Below are positions 8,141 through 15,539 of a stretch of 64,000 nucleotides of DNA, piece after piece. Position 1 is the first letter of the stretch. Each line of letters opens with the position of its first letter. Both the position numbers and the translations under genes were made by a program. The notes beneath the pieces were generated by a model. The model saw only the letters and a program-made list of their open reading frames with translations. It had not been told where the DNA came from and ran no database searches. This DNA comes from Paracoccus onubensis (lineage in GTDB: Bacteria > Pseudomonadota > Alphaproteobacteria > Rhodobacterales > Rhodobacteraceae), in assembly GCF_003591515.1 (NCBI RefSeq), contig NZ_QZCG01000014.1:1-64000 (forward strand), written 5' to 3'.

Positions 8141-8209
8141 CGCGGCCCCTCCTCCTCCCTGGGCCAGCGTTGAGCGGCGACGCCCCTCCTCCTCCCTGGG
8201 CGTCGCCGC
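8141..8209 (+). ncRNA. CcsR/cuckoo-type sRNA unit 5
   Basis: Hairpin 9: GGCCC/GGGCC (8144-8148 with 8161-8165) extended by CGC/GCG, loop CTCCTCCTCCCT. Hairpin 10: perfect 12-pair stem 8174-8185 with 8198-8209, same loop sequence. The last hairpin is followed by a pyrimidine tract and may double as the transcription terminator. Confidence 0.8.
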
Positions 8210-8230
8210 ACCCTTCTTTCCCCTCTTTTC
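8174..8230 (+). terminator. Probable terminator of the sRNA array
   Basis: The perfect 12-pair stem of hairpin 10 (8174-8209) is followed by a pyrimidine run ending in TTTT at 8226-8229, about 30 bases before rlmJ starts. The U-tract is interrupted by cytosines, so termination may be partial. Confidence 0.45.
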
Positions 8231-8260
8231 GGAACCGGCAGACAAGGCTATGTCCGTGTC

Positions 8261-9040
8261 ATGCTTAGTTATCAGCACGCATATCACGCCGGAAACGCAG
8301 CCGATCTGCACAAGCATGCCCTGCTTGCGACGGTCATGGATTACCTGACCCGCAAAGACAAACCGCTGACCTATATCGAGACGCATGCCGGGCGCGGACT
8401 GTATCATCTTGACAGTCCCGAAGCGGCCAGGACCGGCGAAGCGCAGGCCGGCATTCTCCGCGCCGAGGCGGAAGGCTGGCTTGCGTCGACCCACCCCCTG
8501 CTGGCCGCACTGGCGGAAACGCGGGCGCGACACGGCGCATCGGCCTATCCCGGCTCTCCGCTGATCGCCGGTCATTTTCTGCGCCCGGGTGATCGCGCCT
8601 TCCTTGCCGAACTGCATCCGGCGGAACATGCCGCCCTGACCCGGATCGCCGGCTTCGCAACGATCCGGCACGAGGACGGGTTGCAAATGGCACAGGCGAT
8701 CTGTCCGCCAAGCCCCCGCCGGGGACTGTTGCTGATCGACCCCAGCTTCGAGATCAAGACGGATTATGCGGAGCTACCCCGCCAGATTGCCCATCTGACC
8801 CGCAAGTGGAATGTGGGCATCATCGCGCTCTGGTACCCGATCCTGACAGATCTGCGCCATCTTCCGATGACCGAAACCCTGCGCTCGGCACATCCGGGAG
8901 CACTGATCTCGGAAATCCGCTTTCCGCCCGCCCGCCCCGGCCATTCCATGATCGGGTCAGGCATGTTCGTCAGCAACCCGCCATGGGGCCTGACCGATGA
9001 GGCAGCACGGATTGAAAAAATATTCCAGACGCAGGCATGA
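8261..9040 (+). CDS. rlmJ: RlmJ, 23S rRNA (adenine2030-N6)-methyltransferase
   Basis: The 259-residue protein starts with MLSYQHAYHAGNAADLHKHALLA, an unmistakable RlmJ (YhiR) N-terminus; the invariant Tyr, His and Lys of this segment bind SAM and RNA. YIETHAGRG is the SAM motif I and LLIDPSFE at about 158-165 is the catalytic DPP/F-Y type motif of N6-adenine methyltransferases (here DPSFE). It modifies A2030 of 23S rRNA. The gene follows the sRNA array by about 50 bases. Confidence 0.92.
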   Translation: MLSYQHAYHAGNAADLHKHALLATVMDYLTRKDKPLTYIETHAGRGLYHLDSPEAARTGEAQAGILRAEAEGWLASTHPLLAALAETRARHGASAYPGSPLIAGHFLRPGDRAFLAELHPAEHAALTRIAGFATIRHEDGLQMAQAICPPSPRRGLLLIDPSFEIKTDYAELPRQIAHLTRKWNVGIIALWYPILTDLRHLPMTETLRSAHPGALISEIRFPPARPGHSMIGSGMFVSNPPWGLTDEAARIEKIFQTQA

Positions 9041-9108
9041 GTCTGCGGGGGATTCCCCTGCCCGCCCGTCTGTGGCATGATCCCAGCAAAACAAACGAGC
9101 AGTTCAAC

Positions 9109-9402
9109 ATGTCCCAGCGTCTGTCGATCAGCAGCAGTATCTTTTTCGTACTGATTTTCATGCTTGGTCTTTATTTCGCCTTTGCCGCGGTGCAGGGCCC
9201 CTCCGGCATTCTTCGCCGCGTCCAGGTCGAGTCGGAGGCCGAAGAATTGATGATCGAACGCCAGCGCCTGCAAAAAGAGGTCAGCGAGATGCAGAACCTG
9301 ACGCATCGGCTTTCGGACGAGTATCTGGATCTCGACCTGCTGGACGAACGTGCGCGCGAAGTTCTGGGCCTGATACGCCCTGACGAGATCATCATTCAAT
9401 AG
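9109..9402 (+). CDS. ftsB: FtsB/DivIC-family septum formation initiator
   Basis: The reading frame opens at 9037, overlapping rlmJ, but the ATG at 9109 gives the expected 97-residue protein: a membrane segment at about 10-28 and a coiled coil (about 40-70), then LLDERAREVLGLIRPDEIII, a typical FtsB C-terminus. FtsB pairs with FtsL and FtsQ in the divisome. The Shine-Dalgarno site is weak (GAGCAG). Placement just ahead of the pyruvate dehydrogenase genes is common in alphaproteobacteria. Confidence 0.85.
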   Translation: MSQRLSISSSIFFVLIFMLGLYFAFAAVQGPSGILRRVQVESEAEELMIERQRLQKEVSEMQNLTHRLSDEYLDLDLLDERAREVLGLIRPDEIIIQ

Positions 9403-9507
9403 GTCCTCGGCCTTGTGGGATTCCCGCATTGCACCGACTTTCGGGATGCGATACGGATAGTTTAACGCTGAACTATTTCGAACCAGCCCCGCAGGAGGAA
9501 TGCCCGC

Positions 9508-10542
9508 ATGGTCAGAAAACCCGCTGCCAGCAAACCGGCGCCGTCCAATACATCCAAGGACGAACTGCTGAAATACTACCGTGACATGCTGTTGATCCGC
9601 CGATTCGAGGAAAAGGCAGGCCAGCTTTACGGCATGGGTCAGATTGGCGGCTTTTGTCACCTTTATATCGGACAGGAAGCTGTCGTTACCGGCCTTGAGG
9701 CATGCGCGAAAGAGGGTGACAAGCGCATCACCAGCTATCGCGATCATGGGCATATGCTTGCCTGCGGCATGGATCCGCGCGGCGTCATGGCCGAATTGAC
9801 CGGCCGTGAGGGCGGTTATTCCAAAGGCAAGGGCGGCTCGATGCATATGTTCAGCCGCGAAAAGCATTTCTATGGCGGTCACGGCATTGTCGCCGCTCAG
9901 GTGCCGCTTGGGGCCGGATTGGCATTCGCCGACAAATATCTGGGCAATGACAATGTCACCTTCACCTATTTCGGTGACGGCGCGGCAAACCAGGGTCAGG
10001 TCTACGAGACCTATAACATGGCCGAGCTGTGGGAGCTGCCGGTCATCTTCGTGATCGAGAACAACCAATATGCCATGGGAACTTCGGTCAAGCGCTCGAC
10101 CAAATCGAACAGCCTGTTCGGTCGCGGCGAAGCTTTCGGCATCCCGGGCGAACAGGTGGACGGCATGGATGTTCTGGCCGTCAAGGCCGCGGGCGAGAAA
10201 GCCGTGGCCCACTGCCGCGCGGGCAAGGGTCCCTATATCCTGGAAATCATGACCTACCGCTATCGCGGACACTCCATGTCCGATCCGGCGAAATACCGGA
10301 CCCGTGAAGAAGTGCAGAAGATGCGTGACGAGCGCGACGCCATCGAACATGTCCGGGAATTGCTGTTGCAGGGCAAACACGCGACCGAGGACGAGTTGAA
10401 ATCCGTCGATAAGGAAATCAAGGAAATCGTGAACGACGCGGCCGAGTTCGCGAAGGACAGCCCCGAGCCTGCTCTGGATGAATTGTGGACCGATATTTAC
10501 GCCGAAGACCTGCCGCAGGGTTCGGCCCAAGAGCACGCGTAA
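9508..10542 (+). CDS. pdhA: Pyruvate dehydrogenase E1 component, alpha subunit
   Basis: A 344-residue E1 alpha subunit. The thiamine-diphosphate motif runs from GDG at 156-158 to ENN at 184-186, with normal spacing. YRDHGH (77-82) and the regulatory-loop type segment YRYRGHSMSDPAKYR are also present. With PdhB it decarboxylates pyruvate and reductively acetylates the lipoyl groups of E2. The Shine-Dalgarno AGGAGGAA at 9493-9500 is strong and complementary to the CCUCCU loops of the upstream sRNA array. It is first gene of pdhA-pdhB-pdhC, spaced by 14 and 12 bases. Confidence 0.96.
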   Translation: MVRKPAASKPAPSNTSKDELLKYYRDMLLIRRFEEKAGQLYGMGQIGGFCHLYIGQEAVVTGLEACAKEGDKRITSYRDHGHMLACGMDPRGVMAELTGREGGYSKGKGGSMHMFSREKHFYGGHGIVAAQVPLGAGLAFADKYLGNDNVTFTYFGDGAANQGQVYETYNMAELWELPVIFVIENNQYAMGTSVKRSTKSNSLFGRGEAFGIPGEQVDGMDVLAVKAAGEKAVAHCRAGKGPYILEIMTYRYRGHSMSDPAKYRTREEVQKMRDERDAIEHVRELLLQGKHATEDELKSVDKEIKEIVNDAAEFAKDSPEPALDELWTDIYAEDLPQGSAQEHA

Positions 10543-10556
10543 GGGAGCGATCGAAT

Positions 10557-11975
10557 ATGGCAACTGAAATCTTGATGCCCGCCCTGTCGCCGACCATGGA
10601 AGAAGGCACGCTGGCGAAATGGCTGAAAAAGGAAGGCGATGAGGTCAAGGCAGGCGATATCATCGCCGAGATCGAGACCGACAAGGCAACGATGGAATTC
10701 GAAGCCGTGGATGAGGGCATTCTTGGCAAAATCCTCGTGACAGAAGGAACAGAGGGCGTGAAGGTCAACGCCCCCATCGCCGTGCTGATCGAGGAAGGCG
10801 AAAGCGCCGACGATATTCAGGCCAGTGCCTCCGCCGGTTCGGATGACGCTGATTCGGACGGGGATGACAAAGGCGGTCATCCCAACGATACCGGCCAGAC
10901 GACCACCCGCGCGGAATCCGCCCCCGCCGCCTCGAAATCCGAGCCTGCAGCGGCAACGGCCGACCGCAGCCCGGATTGGCCGGAAGACACCAAGATGAAA
11001 ACCATGACCGTGCGCGAAGCCTTGCGCGAGGCCATGGAAGAAGAGATGGACCGCGACGAGACGGTTTTCCTCATGGGTGAGGAAGTGGGCGAGTATCAGG
11101 GTGCCTACAAGATTTCGCAGGGCCTGCTGGACAAATTCGGTCCGCGCCGCGTGGTCGACACGCCGATCTCAGAGATGGGCTTTACCGGTATCGGCACCGG
11201 GGCAGCCCTGGCCGGCCTGCGCCCGATCGTCGAGTTCATGACCTTCAACTTCGCCATGCAGGCGCTTGACCAGATCATCAACTCTGCCGCCAAGACATTG
11301 TATATGTCGGGCGGACAAATGGGTTGCCCCATTGTGTTCCGCGGACCGAACGGCGCGGCTGCCCGCGTGGCGGCACAACACAGTCAGGATTACACCGCCT
11401 GGTATGCCGCAATCCCCGGCCTGAAAGTGGTGATGCCATTTACTGCAGCCGATGCGAAAGGTTTGCTGAAATCCGCGATCCGCGATCCCAACCCGGTGAT
11501 CTTCCTCGAGAATGAAATCCTCTATGGCCGCAGTTTCGAAGTTCCGGACATGGATGATTTCACCATCCCCTTCGGAAAGGCCCGCGTGGCCCGGTCGGGC
11601 AGCGATGTCACCATCGTCAGCTTCGGCATCGGCATGACTCATGCGCTGGACGCCGCGGAGAAACTGGCCGAGGAAGGGATCGAGGCAGAAGTGATCGATC
11701 TGCGCACCCTGCGCCCCATCGATTATGCAACCGTGATCGAGTCGGTCCAGAAAACCAACCGCTGCGTCACGGTCGAGGAAGGCTTCCCGGTGGGTTCCAT
11801 CGGCAATCACCTGTCCGCCCATATCATGGAGAACGCCTTCGACTGGCTGGACGCTCCGGTGATCAACTGTACCGGCAAGGATGTGCCCATGCCCTATGCC
11901 GCCAATCTCGAGAAGCACGCCCTTATCACCGTGCCCGAGATCGTCGAAGCGGTGAAGAAGGTCACCTACAAGTAA
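10557..11975 (+). CDS. pdhB: Pyruvate dehydrogenase E1 component, beta subunit, with N-terminal lipoyl domain
   Basis: The frame opens at 10485 but ATG 10557, after GGGAG, starts the lipoyl domain MATEILMPALSPTMEEG. The lipoylated Lys is at 43 in ETDKATM. A linker rich in Ala, Asp and Ser (about 80-140) leads to the E1 beta domain from about 145 (MTVREALREAMEEEM), with the typical EVGEYQGAYKISQGL and GFPVGSIG blocks. Total 472 residues. A lipoyl domain fused to E1 beta is a known alphaproteobacterial feature. It works with PdhA and PdhC in the cytoplasmic complex. No dihydrolipoamide dehydrogenase gene follows. Confidence 0.96.
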   Translation: MATEILMPALSPTMEEGTLAKWLKKEGDEVKAGDIIAEIETDKATMEFEAVDEGILGKILVTEGTEGVKVNAPIAVLIEEGESADDIQASASAGSDDADSDGDDKGGHPNDTGQTTTRAESAPAASKSEPAAATADRSPDWPEDTKMKTMTVREALREAMEEEMDRDETVFLMGEEVGEYQGAYKISQGLLDKFGPRRVVDTPISEMGFTGIGTGAALAGLRPIVEFMTFNFAMQALDQIINSAAKTLYMSGGQMGCPIVFRGPNGAAARVAAQHSQDYTAWYAAIPGLKVVMPFTAADAKGLLKSAIRDPNPVIFLENEILYGRSFEVPDMDDFTIPFGKARVARSGSDVTIVSFGIGMTHALDAAEKLAEEGIEAEVIDLRTLRPIDYATVIESVQKTNRCVTVEEGFPVGSIGNHLSAHIMENAFDWLDAPVINCTGKDVPMPYAANLEKHALITVPEIVEAVKKVTYK

Positions 11976-11987
11976 GGAGTAAGCGAC

Positions 11988-13313
11988 ATGCCAACGGAAA
12001 TCCTGATGCCCGCGCTTTCTCCGACGATGGAGGAAGGCACGCTGGCGAAATGGCTGGTGAAAGAGGGCGATGAGGTCAAATCCGGCGATATCATCGCCGA
12101 GATCGAGACCGACAAGGCCACGATGGAATTCGAGGCCGTCGATGAAGGCAAAATCGGCAAGATCCTGATCGAGGAAGGAACGGCCGGCGTCAAGGTCAAC
12201 ACCGCGATTGCCGTGCTGCTGGAAGATGGCGAGAGCGCCGATGACATCGGCAAGACAAGCGCCGCCCCGGCCAAATCGGACAGCTCCACCGAAACGCCCA
12301 AGGCCGAAGCGCCTGAAGCGGCTGCCCCTAAAGCCGATGCATCGGCCCCTGCGGCTTCTGCCTCTCCGGCTCCTGCGGCGCCGAAATCCGATAGCGGCGA
12401 CCGGCTCTTCGCATCTCCGCTTGCACGCCGTATCGCCGCCGAAAAAGGTCTGGACCTTACAGCGGTCAAGGGCAGCGGTCCGCGCGGCCGGATCGTCAAG
12501 GCAGATGTCGAGAACGCCAAACCGGGCGCGGCACCGGCCAAATCCGAAGCTGCGGCAACCCCTGCGGCTGCGGCAGCACCAGCCGGACCATCTGCGGACG
12601 CGATCGCCAAAATCTATGCCGACCGCGAAACGGAAGAAGTCGCGCTTGACGGCATGCGCCGCACCATTGCCCAGCGTCTGGGCGAAGCCAAGCAGACCAT
12701 CCCGCATTTCTACCTGCGCCGCTCGGCCAAGCTGGATGCATTGATGAAATTCCGCGGCGACCTGAACAAGCAGCTTGAAGCGCGGGGCGTCAAGCTGTCG
12801 GTCAACGATTTCATCATCAAGGCCTGTGCGCTTGCCCTGCAAGAGGTTCCCGACGCCAACGCCGTCTGGGCGGGCGACCGGATCATCAAGCTGAAGCCTT
12901 CGGATGTCGCGGTGGCAGTAGCGATCGAAGGCGGGCTGTTTACCCCGGTTCTGAAGGACGCGCATCAGAAAACCCTGTCCGCGCTTTCTACCGAGATGAA
13001 GGATCTCGCCACCCGCGCCAAGAACAAGAAACTGGCGCCACATGAATATCAGGGCGGCAGCTTTGCGATCTCGAATCTGGGCATGTTCGGCATCGAGAAT
13101 TTCGACGCCGTCATCAATCCTCCACATGGCGCAATCCTTGCCGTGGGTGCAGGCATCCAGACCCCGGTGGTCGAGGATGGCGAAATTGTGGTGCGCAATG
13201 TCATGTCGATGACGCTTTCGGTCGATCACCGGGTCATTGACGGCGCGCTGGGGGCACAGTTTCTTGCGAAAATCGTCAACCATCTGGAAAATCCGATGGG
13301 AATGCTGGCCTGA
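11988..13313 (+). CDS. pdhC: Pyruvate dehydrogenase E2, dihydrolipoamide acetyltransferase
   Basis: 441 residues: one lipoyl domain (1-80, lipoyl Lys 43), an Ala/Pro-rich linker, the E3/E1-binding domain at about 139-173 (FASPLARRIAAEKG...GPRGRIVKADV), a second flexible linker, and the catalytic domain ending in DHRVIDGALGAQF with the catalytic His at about 414. It transfers the acetyl group to CoA and forms the core of the complex. Its lipoyl domain is almost identical to that of the preceding PdhB. Confidence 0.96.
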   Translation: MPTEILMPALSPTMEEGTLAKWLVKEGDEVKSGDIIAEIETDKATMEFEAVDEGKIGKILIEEGTAGVKVNTAIAVLLEDGESADDIGKTSAAPAKSDSSTETPKAEAPEAAAPKADASAPAASASPAPAAPKSDSGDRLFASPLARRIAAEKGLDLTAVKGSGPRGRIVKADVENAKPGAAPAKSEAAATPAAAAAPAGPSADAIAKIYADRETEEVALDGMRRTIAQRLGEAKQTIPHFYLRRSAKLDALMKFRGDLNKQLEARGVKLSVNDFIIKACALALQEVPDANAVWAGDRIIKLKPSDVAVAVAIEGGLFTPVLKDAHQKTLSALSTEMKDLATRAKNKKLAPHEYQGGSFAISNLGMFGIENFDAVINPPHGAILAVGAGIQTPVVEDGEIVVRNVMSMTLSVDHRVIDGALGAQFLAKIVNHLENPMGMLA

Positions 13314-13337
13314 ACCGGCGACAGAATATCGAATAAG

Positions 13338-13361
13338 AAGGGGCCATTACGGCCCCTTTTT
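13338..13361 (+). terminator. Rho-independent terminator of the pdh operon
   Basis: Stem AAGGGGCC / GGCCCCTT around ATTAC, followed by a T-run, 24 bases after the pdhC stop. Confidence 0.93.
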
Positions 13362-13497
13362 CATATCCATAGATGTCGTATATTCCGATGTATTGATTTC
13401 CGTGCCCAGCAGTTCCGATCCATCGCCGCACAGCAGATATGGCAATGCAGGCCCAAGCTGATATGGTCCACTCGCAACGATAACAGGAGGAACCCGG

Positions 13498-14418
13498 ATG
13501 ACCCACTGCATCCTGCTGGGCGCGCCCGTAGACGAAGGACAGCGCCGCCCGGGCTGCCTGATGGGCCCCGCAGCCTATCGCGTGGCGGGCCTTGTGAAAA
13601 CGCTTGAGGCTCTTGGTCACAGTGTCGAGGATCGGGGTGATGTTGTTCCTGCGGCCCCGGGACAGGAGATCTGCGACAATCCCGCAGTTCATCACCTGCC
13701 TGAAATCATCGGCTGGACGAAAGCCTTGCGCGACGCCACATCCGCCGCATTGGCGGACGGGATGCCAATCATCCTGGGGGGCGACCATTCACTTGCGCTT
13801 GGCAGCGTCGCCGGTGTCGCCAGCCATGCGGCCCGGCTGGGGCGCCCGCAATTCGTGATCTGGCTGGACGCGCATAGCGATTTCCACAGTATCCAGACCA
13901 CGACATCCGGCAACCTGCACGGCACGCCGATGGCCTATGCCATTGGCCGCCCGGGTTTTGCGCCCTTCCCGGATTTTCCCGCGCCGATCCCCGGCGAGAA
14001 TATCTGCATGTTCGGGATTCGAAGCGTGGATCCGGCAGAGCTTGCGGCCATGCAAAACAGCGATGTCACGGTCAATGATATGCGCGTCCTTGACGAACAG
14101 GGCATTGCCGCCCCTTTGCGCAGTTTCCTTGACCGGGTTCAGGCGGCGAATGGCCTGCTGCATGTCTCTCTGGATGTCGATTTCCTTGACCCGTCGATCG
14201 CGCCCGCCGTCGGGACAACCGTTCCCGGAGGCACCACTTTCCGCGAAGCGCATCTGGTGATGGAATTACTGCACGAATCCGGGTTGGTGTCGTCGCTGGA
14301 TCTTGTGGAGCTCAATCCGTTTCTTGACGAGCGCGGCCGGACTGCCAAGCTGATGGTCGATCTTGTCGGTTCGCTTATGGGCAGGAAGGTATTCGACCGT
14401 CCGACCCGCAGCTATTAG
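13498..14418 (+). CDS. rocF: Arginase
   Basis: 306 residues, normal for the ureohydrolase family. The manganese-binding motifs are GGDHSLALG (about 94-102), WLDAHSDFH (about 121-129) and SLDVDFLDP (about 224-232), and the C-terminal LDLVELNPFLDERGRTAKLMVDL carries the conserved Glu. The match to arginase (GAPVDEGQRRPGCLMGP at the N-terminus) is better than to agmatinase. It hydrolyses arginine to ornithine and urea. AGGAGG lies nine bases ahead of the ATG. The gene is monocistronic by its neighbours, with no ornithine cyclodeaminase beside it. Confidence 0.92.
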   Translation: MTHCILLGAPVDEGQRRPGCLMGPAAYRVAGLVKTLEALGHSVEDRGDVVPAAPGQEICDNPAVHHLPEIIGWTKALRDATSAALADGMPIILGGDHSLALGSVAGVASHAARLGRPQFVIWLDAHSDFHSIQTTTSGNLHGTPMAYAIGRPGFAPFPDFPAPIPGENICMFGIRSVDPAELAAMQNSDVTVNDMRVLDEQGIAAPLRSFLDRVQAANGLLHVSLDVDFLDPSIAPAVGTTVPGGTTFREAHLVMELLHESGLVSSLDLVELNPFLDERGRTAKLMVDLVGSLMGRKVFDRPTRSY

Positions 14419-14539
14419 GGCAAAGTCATCCGGCAGACATATTGCAGGTTTCTGTGTAAAACCGTTGTGCAAGTTCCGCTTGATTAATCCGCAGCGCTTG
14501 GCTAGCCACTTTCTGAAACGGCCCTGAGTGGTGAATAAG

Positions 14540-14624
14540 GCGGGCGTGGTGGAACGGTAGACACAAGCGACTTAAAATCGCTAGGGCTTGGCCCGTGCGG
14601 GTTCGACTCCCGCCGCCCGCACCA
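14540..14624 (+). tRNA. tRNA-Leu (anticodon UAA)
   Basis: The 7-base acceptor stem GCGGGCG pairs with CGCCCGC, and CCA is encoded. The anticodon stem AGCGA/UCGCU encloses CUUAAAA, so the anticodon is UAA. A long variable arm and the GGTTCGACTCC T-arm are present, as expected for a class II tRNA of 85 bases. Confidence 0.97.
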
Positions 14625-14686
14625 TTTAAGGCGCCGCCCAAAGCACCATATTGAAGAGATAGAGAACGCCCAGATTCGGATATCTC

Positions 14687-15520
14687 ATGCCCCGCGCCGC
14701 CACTGAAAACCGTAACGATGATATTTTGCGCCGCACCGAGGTGGACCGCTTTGTAAAGGCCCGATACGGCATTTGCGGCACCTTTGCGCTGCACCGGGCC
14801 GCTTTCGGGCTGGATTTGCTGCGCGCGCCCGTGAATGTGGCGTTGGCGCCGATCTTTCTGCTGATCAAACTGGCAGCTATTCTGTTTTCCGCGGTTGGTG
14901 CAAAGCGCGTCGGAGCATGGCTGGCGCGCCGGCACATTTTCCTGAAATCCGATATGGCGCGCCGGATCGAAGCCGATTTGCACGCCTTTGTCACACGATT
15001 ATCCGCCCAGGGAATTGTGCCGGATACTCCGCCGGAAATCATCGAAGCCCGGATCGCCCGCCATGTTGAGACAAGAAACGCCGTGTCAGAGATCACGACA
15101 TCGCTTCTGGTGCTGATTGCCGGGCTGCTGCTGTTCCATCAGGCGACGCCAGGAATTATCTCGCTTGCAGGTCCCATGGCGGAAATGCGGGCCTATTCGG
15201 GCGCGGTAAATGAATTCCTGCTTGGAAAGGGGCTTGGCCGGATGTGGTATTCGGTCTTCCCCGTCGCGATGACCCCGGCGCAAGTCATCCTGACCGGGGT
15301 CGTTCTTGCCATGATCGGTTCTGTCGTGACCACATTTGCCGGTCTCATTGCAGATCCGGTGCAAGTTCTGACCGGTACGCATCGCCGCCGCCTGCTACAG
15401 CTTCTGAAGCGACTCGATCAGGAAAACGCCGCCTCCAGCCTTGAACGAGAGCATCTGCTGGCACGGTTCGGAGACCTGTTTGACGTCTTGCTGGGCCTCT
15501 GGCGCTCATTGCGAAGCTGA
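14687..15520 (+). CDS. Unrecognised multi-spanning membrane protein
   Basis: 277 residues; I do not recognise a named function. There are about three or four hydrophobic segments: roughly 45-70 (APIFLLIKLAAILFSAV), 138-165 (SLLVLIAGLLLF) and 205-240 (VILTGVVLAMIGSVVTTFAGL). A soluble N-terminal part and a basic C-terminal helix follow. The last 26 codons plus stop are duplicated 2.7 kb downstream (18159-18236), so this gene marks the left edge of a tandem duplication. It follows tRNA-Leu by 62 bases and converges with the serralysin gene, whose stop is only 20 bases away. Confidence 0.7.
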   Translation: MPRAATENRNDDILRRTEVDRFVKARYGICGTFALHRAAFGLDLLRAPVNVALAPIFLLIKLAAILFSAVGAKRVGAWLARRHIFLKSDMARRIEADLHAFVTRLSAQGIVPDTPPEIIEARIARHVETRNAVSEITTSLLVLIAGLLLFHQATPGIISLAGPMAEMRAYSGAVNEFLLGKGLGRMWYSVFPVAMTPAQVILTGVVLAMIGSVVTTFAGLIADPVQVLTGTHRRRLLQLLKRLDQENAASSLEREHLLARFGDLFDVLLGLWRSLRS

Positions 15521-15539
15521 AACGGCGCTTATCCCCCCA

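Noticed and set aside
7763..8209. CRISPR array
   Set aside because: The repeated part is only an 8-9 base loop within differing stems, spacing is uneven, and there are no cas genes.
7634..8211. Open frames through the sRNA array, both strands
   Set aside because: Low-complexity Gly/Arg/Pro proteins with no ribosome sites; the DNA is better explained by paired stems with a fixed loop.
8764..10563. 599-codon open frame antisense to rlmJ, ftsB and pdhA
   Set aside because: Shadow of well-supported genes with no ribosome site and no recognisable domain.
11169..13283. 704-codon open frame antisense to pdhB/pdhC
   Set aside because: It mirrors GC-rich coding sequence of two certain genes, has no domain, and its composition is that of a complementary-strand shadow.
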